Below are positions 1 to 5,306 of a stretch of 5,797 nucleotides of DNA, in pieces. Under the pieces are notes generated by a model. That model made no database searches. It worked only from the letters and a program-made list of their open reading frames with translations, and had not been told where the DNA came from. A program made the position numbers and the translations under genes. The stretch comes from Pseudomonadota bacterium (GTDB taxonomy: Bacteria; Pseudomonadota; Gammaproteobacteria; Burkholderiales; Sulfuricellaceae), in NCBI GenBank assembly GCA_021783895.1, contig JAJXTJ010000097.1:1-5797 (forward strand), read 5' to 3'. Position 1 is the first letter of the stretch; each line of letters starts with the position of its first letter.

Positions 1-228
1 CTTGACTACCAGGTTGCTGATTTCCTCTGCGTTGGCGCCCGGCTTGGCGACGATGATGTTGGCTGCGGGCACCACGATCTGCGGGTTGTATTCGCGCGGG
101 GTGACGAACAGCGCCATCATCCCGGCCAGCGTCACCGCCAGCATCAGCATGACGGTAATCTTCGACTCCAGGAAAAAACGGGCGATCCTGCCTGCGCTAT
201 TAAGGGGAGCGTCGCGCTGATCAGCCAT
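1..228 (-). CDS. RND-family efflux pump inner-membrane permease, N-terminal 76 residues (partial)
   Basis: This is the first 76 codons of a proton-driven RND exporter; the rest lies beyond the left edge. The protein starts MADQRDAPLN, has a short cytoplasmic segment, then a hydrophobic helix at about residues 23-42 (TVMLMLAVTLAGMMALFV), followed by TPREYNPQIVVPAANIIVAK and PGANAEEI. That layout (TM1, a proline/acidic turn with a PQI-type motif, a beta strand, PGA-xx-EEI) is the start of the first porter subdomain in AcrB/CzcA-type permeases. Full-length members have about 1,000-1,050 residues. The ATG at 228 overlaps the adaptor stop by 8 nt (ATGGCTGA), so translation is probably coupled; only a weak purine-rich GGGCGG lies upstream. 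The permease is the proton-driven motor and main substrate-selecting part of the pump. Drug, metal or other substrate class cannot be told from this fragment. Family assignment is firm; subfamily is not. Confidence 0.9.
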   Translation of the reverse strand, partial: MADQRDAPLNSAGRIARFFLESKITVMLMLAVTLAGMMALFVTPREYNPQIVVPAANIIVAKPGANAEEISNLVVK

Positions 229-1318
229 TGCCGCCGCCCTGGCTCGCCACTTTGTCGCCGCTTTGCAGGGCGGTCGCGGAAGATGTCACCACCCGCTCGC
301 CCGGATTGAGTCCGGCCTGGATTTCCACCATGTTGCCCGAAGTCTGGCCGGTGCGGACCATACGATATTGCACCCGCGCCTGGGCGTCCGCAACGAATAC
401 GCCGGTGATGCCGGCGCGCTCCAGGATCGCGCCGGCGGGCACGCGTATGCCTTCACGCGTGCCGAGCGGGAAGGCAACCTGCACGAATGCGCCGCTGCTC
501 AAGCCCGCGTTCCGGGGCAGGTCGATCTTGACCAGATGGCTGTGAGTGACCGGATCGGCCGCAGGCACCAGTCTCGCCACCTTGCCGACGATTTCACCCT
601 GCTGACCGTCCTGCAGGATGGAAACTTCCGAACCCGGCGCAAGGCGGGCAAACACTTCCCCTGTGACGCTGGTCTGAACCTGCATGTGATCCGGGTTTTC
701 CAGCACCAGCACCGGCCGGCCCGGCGCGGCGAGGTCGCCGGCATGGGCCATTTTCTGGATGATGACGCCGGCAAAGGGCGCCGTCACCGTGGCATATTTC
801 ATCTGCGAGCTGGCGGTATCGAAAGCCGCACGCGCAGCCGCCGCCTGCTGCTGGTTGACTTGATACTGGAGCCTGATTTTGTTCCATTGCAGCTTGGGGA
901 TGGCTTCTTCCTTGTAGAGCGTGCCGAAGCGTTCGTAATCGTTCCTGGCGTCGGCCAACGCTGCCTCGGCCTGAAGCAACCCGGCGCGGGACATGTTCAC
1001 CTGGCCCTGGATGTCGGCGGGGTCCACCGTGAACAGACGTTGTCCGGCGCTGACGGTTTGCCCTTCCTGCACGTTCAGTTCGCGGATGAAACCCATCAGG
1101 CGTGAAGCGATCTGCGCCTGCTGTTCCGCAACTACCGTGCCGGGCGAGGTCGAAACCACGGGCAGCACCGCTTTCTCGACCATGATGAGCGTGGCCTGCA
1201 CAGTCTGGCCCGAAACCACAGTCTGTTCTTTCCCGGACTTGTCGCTGCAACCCGCGAAAACACCGAACAGCATGGATGCTGCTATCACTGCGGACAAAAC
1301 GGGGATTTTAGATTTCAT
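221..1318 (-). CDS. RND efflux periplasmic adaptor (membrane fusion protein), lipoprotein
   Basis: This adaptor bridges the inner-membrane permease and the TolC-like duct. Counting from the ATG at 1318 (365 aa), a lipoprotein signal peptide ends in a lipobox FAGC with Cys24, so the mature protein is probably lipid-anchored. The first half of the lipoyl-like domain is at about 70-100 (ASRLMGFIREL, VQEGQTVSAG). An alpha-helical coiled-coil hairpin follows at about 104-172, rich in Ala, Gln and Arg. The second lipoyl half is at about 175-205 (ATVTAPFAGVI, AGDL). Beta-barrel and membrane-proximal domains follow to the C-terminus (VPAGAI near 290, NPGERVV near 340). Length is normal for the HlyD/AcrA-type RND adaptor family. 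An upstream in-frame ATG at 1324 exists, but AGGAG at 1328-1332 lies only 3 nt from it and 9 nt from the ATG at 1318, so 1318 is preferred. The gene sits 15 nt after the TolC-like gene and overlaps the permease by 8 nt. Confidence 0.93.
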   Translation of the reverse strand: MKSKIPVLSAVIAASMLFGVFAGCSDKSGKEQTVVSGQTVQATLIMVEKAVLPVVSTSPGTVVAEQQAQIASRLMGFIRELNVQEGQTVSAGQRLFTVDPADIQGQVNMSRAGLLQAEAALADARNDYERFGTLYKEEAIPKLQWNKIRLQYQVNQQQAAAARAAFDTASSQMKYATVTAPFAGVIIQKMAHAGDLAAPGRPVLVLENPDHMQVQTSVTGEVFARLAPGSEVSILQDGQQGEIVGKVARLVPAADPVTHSHLVKIDLPRNAGLSSGAFVQVAFPLGTREGIRVPAGAILERAGITGVFVADAQARVQYRMVRTGQTSGNMVEIQAGLNPGERVVTSSATALQSGDKVASQGGGNG

Positions 1319-1327
1319 TGCCATCCA

Positions 1328-1332
1328 CTCCT
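1328..1332 (-). promoter_or_regulatory. Shine-Dalgarno deciding the adaptor start
   Basis: AGGAG lies 9 nt before the ATG at 1318 and only 3 nt before the in-frame ATG at 1324, favouring the shorter protein. The site sits immediately past the stop codon of the TolC-like gene (1334-1336) and just after two hairpins in that gene's 3' end. Confidence 0.7.
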
Positions 1333-1333
1333 C

Positions 1334-2803
1334 TTAACGAAACTCGCGAAGCGAGACTCTGTCCCCCTCTCCCGCTGCGGGAGAGGGCAGGGGTGAGGGA
1401 GGCTTCATATCCGGTTCAAGCTTGCCCACCGCAAGCCGGAGGCCGGCTCGCTGCATGGCAAGATCGTAATTCGCCGCCACCACATCGGCGCGCGCCTTGT
1501 CGAGCTGGGCGCGCGCCGCGAGCAGTTCGGTGATGGTGGTCACGCCATTCTTGTAGCGCTTCTCGACCAGGCCGAGCGCCTCTTCGGCATGGGTAATGCC
1601 CAGTTCGCGCACCGCCACGCGGCGCTCGGCCTCGATGGCCCTGCGACTGGCTTCATCGACCTGGAATTCCACCGCGCTTTCGGCTTGGCGCAGGCGTGCC
1701 GCAAGTTCGGATTTGCCCGCCACCGCGCGATCCACGGCGCCGCGCGTCGTGCCGCCATCGAACGCATTCCACGACAGTGTCCCGCCCAGGGTGTAGGAAC
1801 TGGCATCAAAGCCGGCGTTCCTGTCGTTCCAGTCCTGTCGCGCCATCAAGCCAACCTGCGGATAGAGCCCGGCTCGGGCTACCTTCACGCCGGCTTCCGC
1901 AGCTTCGATCTGGTGACGCATGGCGTTGAGTCCGGGATTTTCAGCCAGCGCCTGTTCGCGCAATGCGGAGAGCTTGCCGGGCAGCGGGGAAGGCGACACC
2001 CGCGCGCCGACGTCCAGCGGCTGGGAAAATGGCAGGCCGAGCAGCATGTGAAGCTGGTCCAGCGCTGCCGCCTCGGCATTTCTTGCCTGTTCGAGCTGAA
2101 CCCGCACGTCCTCGAGATGGATCCGGGCGGAAAGCAGGTCGCTTTTCACCACCACGCCCTGATCGAGCAGGCTGGATATGGTCTTGACATAGGATTCGGC
2201 AGCGATTTCGCCCTGCTTCGCCACCTCGACATAGGCGCGCGCGGCATGGATGCCGTCGTAGGCCTGCAGCACATGGAAGATGACCTGCTGGCGCGCCGCT
2301 TGATCGCCCTGCTGCGCAGCCCGAATGGCGGACTGGGCCTGCTCGATGTAACCTTCGATCATCCCGCCGGTGTAGAGCGGCAACTGCGCCTCGATGCGGG
2401 TATTAAAGTTGTTGACGGCGGCAGGATGGTTGAGATTTTCCGGCGCGATCGCGAGCACGCCGGGATTGGTCGGATCAAACTGGCCGGCGCCGAAGTCGCC
2501 GAAAGTGGCGTTGCGCTGGGAGAGCTTGAGGCCGAAGGCATTCAGGGCATCGTTGCTGCGCGCGCCATTGAGGGAAACCGTCACCTTGGGCAAACGGCCG
2601 CCTCGCGCCTGTTGCAGGCCGGCCTCGGCCTGCTCCATCTGTGCCCGGCTGGCGAAGAGGTCCGGATTCTGTCTGAGTGCGGCATCCACGCACTGGTCGA
2701 AATTCAGGGTTTCGGCGGAAACGGGGCAGGCCAGCGCCAACGCCAGCAAACCCCACCGCACGCCGAGCCGACAACCATAAAAGCGCATCAGGCACGATTT
2801 CAT
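1334..2803 (-). CDS. TolC-family outer-membrane efflux protein
   Basis: This is the outer-membrane duct of the tripartite pump. From the ATG at 2803 it has 489 residues. A Sec signal peptide spans about 1-30 (basic start, WGLLALALACPVSA, probable cleavage before ETLNFDQC). Two OEP repeats follow, each beginning near an LNFDQCVDAALRQNPDL or AENPGLNAMRHQIEAAEAG type segment, with long Ala/Glu/Gln-rich helices. The family-typical ending NYDLAMQRAGLRLAVGKLEP is near 445-464. The final ~22 residues (PPSPLPSPAAGEG and onward) are not TolC-like and are encoded by a dispersed GC-rich palindromic repeat. AAGGAG at 2813-2818 is 9 nt from the ATG at 2803. The alternative in-frame ATG at 2812 abuts it with no spacing, and the more distant TTG at 2842 lies inside a hairpin. 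First gene of the efflux operon, it is followed 15 nt later by the adaptor. Trimer formation and periplasmic tunnel are family knowledge. Confidence 0.92.
   Translation of the reverse strand: MKSCLMRFYGCRLGVRWGLLALALACPVSAETLNFDQCVDAALRQNPDLFASRAQMEQAEAGLQQARGGRLPKVTVSLNGARSNDALNAFGLKLSQRNATFGDFGAGQFDPTNPGVLAIAPENLNHPAAVNNFNTRIEAQLPLYTGGMIEGYIEQAQSAIRAAQQGDQAARQQVIFHVLQAYDGIHAARAYVEVAKQGEIAAESYVKTISSLLDQGVVVKSDLLSARIHLEDVRVQLEQARNAEAAALDQLHMLLGLPFSQPLDVGARVSPSPLPGKLSALREQALAENPGLNAMRHQIEAAEAGVKVARAGLYPQVGLMARQDWNDRNAGFDASSYTLGGTLSWNAFDGGTTRGAVDRAVAGKSELAARLRQAESAVEFQVDEASRRAIEAERRVAVRELGITHAEEALGLVEKRYKNGVTTITELLAARAQLDKARADVVAANYDLAMQRAGLRLAVGKLEPDMKPPSPLPSPAAGEGDRVSLREFR
1343..1399. repeat. 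GC-rich palindromic dispersed repeat forming the 3' end of the TolC-like gene
   Basis: A perfect inverted repeat has arms CCCTCTCCCGC (1365-1375) and GCGGGAGAGGG (1377-1387) around a single base. It is flanked by CAGGGGTGAGGG on one side and by a second hairpin, CTCGC-GAA-GCGAG (1343-1355), on the other. The CCCTCACCCC...CCCTCTCCCGC...GCGGGAGAGGG pattern resembles a repeat I remember as widespread in proteobacterial intergenic DNA. Here it is read as protein (PSPLPSPAAGEG). In the mRNA, both hairpins end just upstream of the adaptor ribosome-binding site. The palindrome is seen directly; membership of a dispersed family is recollection. Confidence 0.7.
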
Positions 2804-2812
2804 GCCATCCAT

Positions 2813-2818
2813 CTCCTT
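2813..2818 (-). promoter_or_regulatory. Shine-Dalgarno deciding the TolC-like start
   Basis: AAGGAG reads toward the ATG at 2803 with a 9-nt gap. It touches the other in-frame ATG at 2812 directly, which makes that start unlikely. The MKSC start leaves a normal-length signal peptide. Confidence 0.75.
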
Positions 2819-2829
2819 CTGAAATAAAG

Positions 2830-2853
2830 CACCCCGCGGCAAGCCACGGGGTG
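2830..2853 (-). promoter_or_regulatory. Leader hairpin just upstream of the TolC-like gene, possible attenuator
   Basis: In the transcript, CACCCCGTGGC and GCCGCGGGGTG pair over 11 positions with one mismatch around a 2-nt centre (7 uninterrupted G/C-rich pairs at the base). The hairpin is followed by CTTTATTT and then the AAGGAG ribosome-binding site 11 nt beyond the hairpin. The shape resembles an intrinsic terminator with an imperfect U-tract inside the leader. It could also be a passive part of the surrounding repeat. Confidence 0.45.
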
Positions 2854-2927
2854 TTAACTACGCTCTTCAAGCTGCTGGCTTTCAGCCAGCCTTCGCCCCA
2901 AGTGGGCGGGGAATTGAACCCGAAGAG
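2830..2927. repeat. Multi-hairpin repeat-like element in the pump leader
   Basis: Three hairpins occur in a row: CACCCCG/CGGGGTG (2830-2853), GCTGGC-TTTCA-GCCAGC (2874-2890) and CGCCC-CAAGT-GGGCG (2894-2908). The last two are bracketed by CTCTTC (2863-2868) and GAAGAG (2922-2927), giving a possible branched structure. The GGGGAATTGAACCCGAAGAG text with the adjoining palindrome resembles intergenic repeats I recall from several proteobacterial genomes. Hairpins are seen directly; family identity is recollection. Confidence 0.5.
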
Positions 2928-3002
2928 ATTGAATGCAGGCTTACCCGGAAGGGACAAACCTTAAGCTGCAAGCATAGTTGATTAGCGAACAATGGCAAGT
3001 AT

Positions 3003-3030
3003 ATAATATTAGCAAATAATAATATTCCAA
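3003..3030 (-). promoter_or_regulatory. Candidate promoter of the efflux operon with overlapping inverted repeat
   Basis: On the minus strand, TTGGAA (3025-3030) and TATTAT (3003-3008) are separated by 16 bp, matching sigma-70 consensus at 4/6 and 5/6 positions. Overlapping both is an inverted repeat AATATTA (3005-3011)-N8-TAATATT (3020-3026), a good place for a repressor to block RNA polymerase. Transcription from here would give a leader of roughly 190 nt. AT-rich sequence yields chance matches easily, so the promoter is tentative. Confidence 0.4.
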
Positions 3031-3077
3031 TACTCTAAACAAGTCCAGAGTGTTAACCCCGAAAAACTCAGTTGAAC

Positions 3078-3200
3078 CACAGAGGCACAGAGAACACAGA
3101 TGAAAAACAAAGCGTTGTGTTGTCCGGCAGGATCACCTACCGGGTGAGCGACGGCAGACAAGCAAGCTATTGATTGTTGGCCTTTCTCTGTGCCTCTGTG
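3078..3200. repeat. 17-bp perfect inverted repeat with 89-nt spacer (dispersed-repeat type)
   Basis: CACAGAGGCACAGAGAA (3078-3094) is matched exactly by its reverse complement at 3184-3200. The text around the left arm, AACCACAGAGGCACAGAG followed by AACACAGA, resembles an intergenic repeat I recall from many bacterial genomes. No open frame or target-site duplication is evident, so the two arms may be the ends of one non-autonomous element or two independent copies in opposite orientation. Confidence 0.6.
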
Positions 3201-3297
3201 CTGAGGAATTTAGGTTAATAACTCGGGCAGAGTTTGTCCGATGGGAAACACTCCTTGATTGATGCGGGATAGAGACAAGAGGGAAAAGACAGACGCT

Positions 3298-3319
3298 GGA
3301 ACCGCAGAAAAGCGGTACC
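3298..3319 (-). terminator. Hairpin just after the repressor stop, weak terminator candidate
   Basis: ACCGC (3301-3305) pairs with GCGGT (3312-3316) around a 6-nt loop. GG/CC pairs extend the stem beyond one A/A mismatch. It begins 4 nt past the repressor stop codon. No U-run follows immediately; the nearest T-rich stretch is more than 10 nt further on, so termination is doubtful. Confidence 0.3.
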
Positions 3320-3322
3320 CAA

Positions 3323-3640
3323 CTATTTGGCGAAGCCGCAAAAAACATCGCGCATCAGACTGATCAGCTTCAGGGTGCGCGGATCACCGACCCGGTAATA
3401 CACTCGATTGGCATCCTTGCGCGTGCGCAGCACACCTTTGTCACGCAAAATCGCCAGATGCTGGGAAATATTGCTTTGGGATGTCCCCACGTTTTCGACA
3501 ATATCCTGCACGCTAACTTCCCTGTCACCCAGCACACACAGGATTTTCAGGCGCAGCGGATGCGACATGGCCTTCATGGCGCGGGACGCCTGCTCGATGT
3601 GCTCTTCCTTATCGATCAATTCACCTGGTTTAAATTCCAT
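3323..3640 (-). CDS. ArsR-family winged-helix repressor, BigR/SqrR/YgaV-like two-cysteine type
   Basis: A 105-residue DNA-binding repressor. MSHPLRLKILCVL (25-37) is the typical ArsR helix; SVQDIVENVGTSQSNISQHL (43-62) is the helix-turn-helix with recognition helix; LRTRKDANRVYYRVGD (71-86) is the beta-wing. The ELCVC-type metal site of arsenic sensors is absent (EVSVQDI instead). Two cysteines remain, Cys35 in LKILC and Cys101 in RDVFC near the C-terminus, 66 residues apart. As I recall, SqrR (Cys41/Cys107) and BigR (Cys42/Cys108) have the same spacing, and YgaV has similar LLILC and NVYC contexts. Those proteins sense persulfides by forming a disulfide or polysulfide bridge and then release DNA. 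ATG at 3640 is chosen because AAGG lies 7 nt upstream; a GTG at 3661 in frame has no such site. It diverges from gpmI and lies upstream of the efflux operon on the same strand. Family is certain; sulfur sensing is inferred. Confidence 0.93.
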   Translation of the reverse strand: MEFKPGELIDKEEHIEQASRAMKAMSHPLRLKILCVLGDREVSVQDIVENVGTSQSNISQHLAILRDKGVLRTRKDANRVYYRVGDPRTLKLISLMRDVFCGFAK

Positions 3641-3767
3641 CTGCTCGCCTTTGTTAAGCACTATAATTTCAGGGAATTAAGTATAATGCGATTATAAGGA
3701 AAATATAATAAAATTATAATTATGTTACTTAATTCTATAAATTCAAAACGAGTCAAAAAATTCCAGC
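3641..3767. promoter_or_regulatory. Divergent AT-rich promoter/operator region between the repressor gene and gpmI
   Basis: This spacer must hold the start signals of both genes. It contains four copies of TATAAT on the plus strand (starting 3662, 3682, 3704, 3715) and an outer inverted repeat GAATTAAGTA (3674-3683) / TACTTAATTC (3726-3735). AATTATAATT (3712-3721) is a perfect palindrome. With so many -10-like hexamers and no good -35 partner, exact promoters cannot be fixed. No clear ribosome-binding site precedes gpmI. Confidence 0.6.
3682..3709. promoter_or_regulatory. Operator-like palindromes, probable autoregulatory site of the ArsR repressor
   Basis: TATAAT-GCG-ATTATA (3682-3696) is a perfect inverted repeat. 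The same ATTATA is also the left half of a second one, ATTATA-N7-TATAAT (3691-3709). ArsR-family repressors usually bind AT-rich interrupted palindromes in their own promoter, and this lies 42-69 bp upstream of the repressor start. Which spacing is bound is unknown. Confidence 0.5.
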
Positions 3768-5306
3768 ATGAAGGTCACCCCCGTTTTACTCATTATCCTG
3801 GACGGATTCGGTTGCAGCGAAAGCCGGGATAACAACGCTATCGCCAGCGCGCACAAACCCAATTGGGATAAACTCTGGCAGACCTGTCCCCACACCACCA
3901 TCAATGCATCTGAAGCGTCGGTGGGATTGCCAGGCGGACAAATGGGCAATTCCGAGGTCGGCCACCTCAACATCGGCGCCGGCCGTGTTGTCTACCAGGA
4001 ATTCACCCGCATCAATCGCGCCATCAGCAGCGGCAATTTTTTCGTCAATCCCGCCCTGACCCAGGCAGTGGAAATCGCCAGGAGCAGCGGCAAGGCATTG
4101 CACATTCTGGGATTGCTGTCCGATGGCGGCGTGCATAGCCATGAAACACACATCCACGCCATGCTCGAACTGGCCGCCCGCGCCGGGGTGGAGAAAATCT
4201 ACCTGCACGCTTTTCTCGACGGTCGCGACACGCCGCCGAGAAGCGCGCAGGTTTACCTGCGCCGGCTCCAGGAAAAATGCGACCAGCTCAAGGCAGGACG
4301 AATCGCCTCCATCATCGGCCGCTACTTCGCCATGGATCGCGACCAGCGCTGGCTGCGCGTCAGGGCAGGCTATGACCTGCTCACCCAGGGCAAGGCGGAA
4401 TTTCAGGCGGAAAGTGCGGAAGCCGCTTTGGCTGCGGCCTATGCCCGCGACGAAAACGATGAGTTCGTCAAGGCCACGGCCATCATCCCGCCCGGCGCAC
4501 AACCGGTGCGCATGGAGGATGGCGACGTGGTGGTATTCATGAACTTCCGTTCAGACCGCGCACGCGAAATCACCCGCGCCTTCATCGAACCCGGCTTCGC
4601 CATGTTCGAGCGTGAACAGGTGCCGCAACTCGCCGCTTACTGCACCCTTACTGAATACAGCAAGGACTTCAAAGTCCCGGTGGCTTACCCGCCGGAACAG
4701 ATCCGCAACGGCTTCGGCGAAACCATCTCGAACCTGGGCCTGAAGCAACTGAGGATAGCGGAAACCGAGAAGTATGCCCACGTCACCTTCTTCTTCGATG
4801 GCGGCGAGGAACGCATCTACCCGGGCGAAGACCGCGTCCTGGTTCCTTCTCCGGACGTTCCCACCTACGATCTGAAACCGGAAATGAGTGCATTCGAGGT
4901 CACCGACAGGCTGGTCCAAGCCATCGAAAGCCGCAAATTCGACGCCATCATCTGCAACTATGCCAACGCCGACATGGTTGGCCATACCGGCGTGATGCCG
5001 GCAGCGGTCAAGGCAATAGAAACGCTGGACCAGTGTTTGGGCAGGGTAGTCAAAACAATGCGGCAGAGCGGTGGAGAAGTGCTGATTACCGCCGACCATG
5101 GTAACGCGGAAATGATGGCGGATAATATTTCGCATCAGGCTCATACCGCCCACACCATGAACCGGGTGCCGTTCCTGTACGTCGGTCGCAAGGCGCATCT
5201 GGCCGAAACCGGCGCACTCGAGGATGTTTCTCCGACGCTGCTGAAAATCATGGGACTGCAACAGCCTGCGGAAATGACCGGTCACCCTCTGATCGAATTC
5301 GACTAA
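3768..5306 (+). CDS. gpmI: 2,3-bisphosphoglycerate-independent phosphoglycerate mutase
   Basis: It interconverts 3- and 2-phosphoglycerate in glycolysis and gluconeogenesis in the cytoplasm, using two Mn ions and a phosphoserine intermediate. The 512 residues are the normal family length. Visible landmarks: Asp12 in LLIILDGFG; catalytic Ser62 in [15 protein letters not shown]; His123 in [13 protein letters not shown]; Arg153-Asp154 in [24 protein letters not shown] in the phosphotransferase-domain region; and C-terminal metal ligands in [21 protein letters not shown] and AHTMNRVPF. All key motifs are intact, so the enzyme should be active. The ATG at 3768 gives the expected [13 protein letters not shown] start, though no strong Shine-Dalgarno precedes it. 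Its stop overlaps the envC start, and it diverges from the repressor gene, whose operator-like sites lie between them. Confidence 0.98.
   Translation: MKVTPVLLIILDGFGCSESRDNNAIASAHKPNWDKLWQTCPHTTINASEASVGLPGGQMGNSEVGHLNIGAGRVVYQEFTRINRAISSGNFFVNPALTQAVEIARSSGKALHILGLLSDGGVHSHETHIHAMLELAARAGVEKIYLHAFLDGRDTPPRSAQVYLRRLQEKCDQLKAGRIASIIGRYFAMDRDQRWLRVRAGYDLLTQGKAEFQAESAEAALAAAYARDENDEFVKATAIIPPGAQPVRMEDGDVVVFMNFRSDRAREITRAFIEPGFAMFEREQVPQLAAYCTLTEYSKDFKVPVAYPPEQIRNGFGETISNLGLKQLRIAETEKYAHVTFFFDGGEERIYPGEDRVLVPSPDVPTYDLKPEMSAFEVTDRLVQAIESRKFDAIICNYANADMVGHTGVMPAAVKAIETLDQCLGRVVKTMRQSGGEVLITADHGNAEMMADNISHQAHTAHTMNRVPFLYVGRKAHLAETGALEDVSPTLLKIMGLQQPAEMTGHPLIEFD

Larger units (their letters stand above)
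2804..3322. other. Noncoding interval between the repressor and the efflux operon
   Basis: About 520 bases with no credible gene; short open frames here lack ribosome-binding sites and family-like sequence. From left to right it holds the pump leader with a multi-hairpin element (2830-2927), an AT-rich candidate promoter with an inverted repeat (3003-3030), a long-spaced 17-bp inverted repeat (3078-3200), and a hairpin just past the repressor stop (3298-3319). I see nothing recognisable in 3201-3297. Confidence 0.7.

Noticed and set aside
263..1105. A 280-codon open frame on the plus strand across the adaptor gene
   Set aside because: Arg/His/Gly-rich translation typical of a GC-rich shadow frame; the opposite strand encodes an intact RND adaptor.
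1589..2827. A 412-codon open frame on the plus strand across the TolC-like gene
   Set aside because: It is antisense to a gene with a clear family match, has no plausible ribosome-binding site or domain, and long antisense frames are common in GC-rich coding DNA.
2804..2842. Longer TolC-like protein starting at TTG 2842
   Set aside because: That codon lies inside the leader hairpin, upstream of the AAGGAG site, and would bury the signal peptide behind 13 extra residues.
2909..2921. tRNA T-arm resemblance (GGGTTCAATTCCC on the minus strand)
   Set aside because: No acceptor stem, D-arm or anticodon arm can be built around it; it is better explained as part of the repeat element.
3078..3200. 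CRISPR array or insertion-sequence ends
   Set aside because: There are only two repeat copies, in inverted orientation, with no regular spacers, no transposase frame and no target duplication.
3133..3348. A 71-codon minus-strand frame downstream of the repressor
   Set aside because: It overlaps the 3' end of the repressor and runs into a dispersed repeat; no family-like sequence and no credible ribosome-binding site.
3641..3661. Repressor starting at GTG 3661
   Set aside because: No ribosome-binding site precedes the GTG, while the ATG at 3640 has AAGG 7 nt upstream and gives a normal ArsR length.
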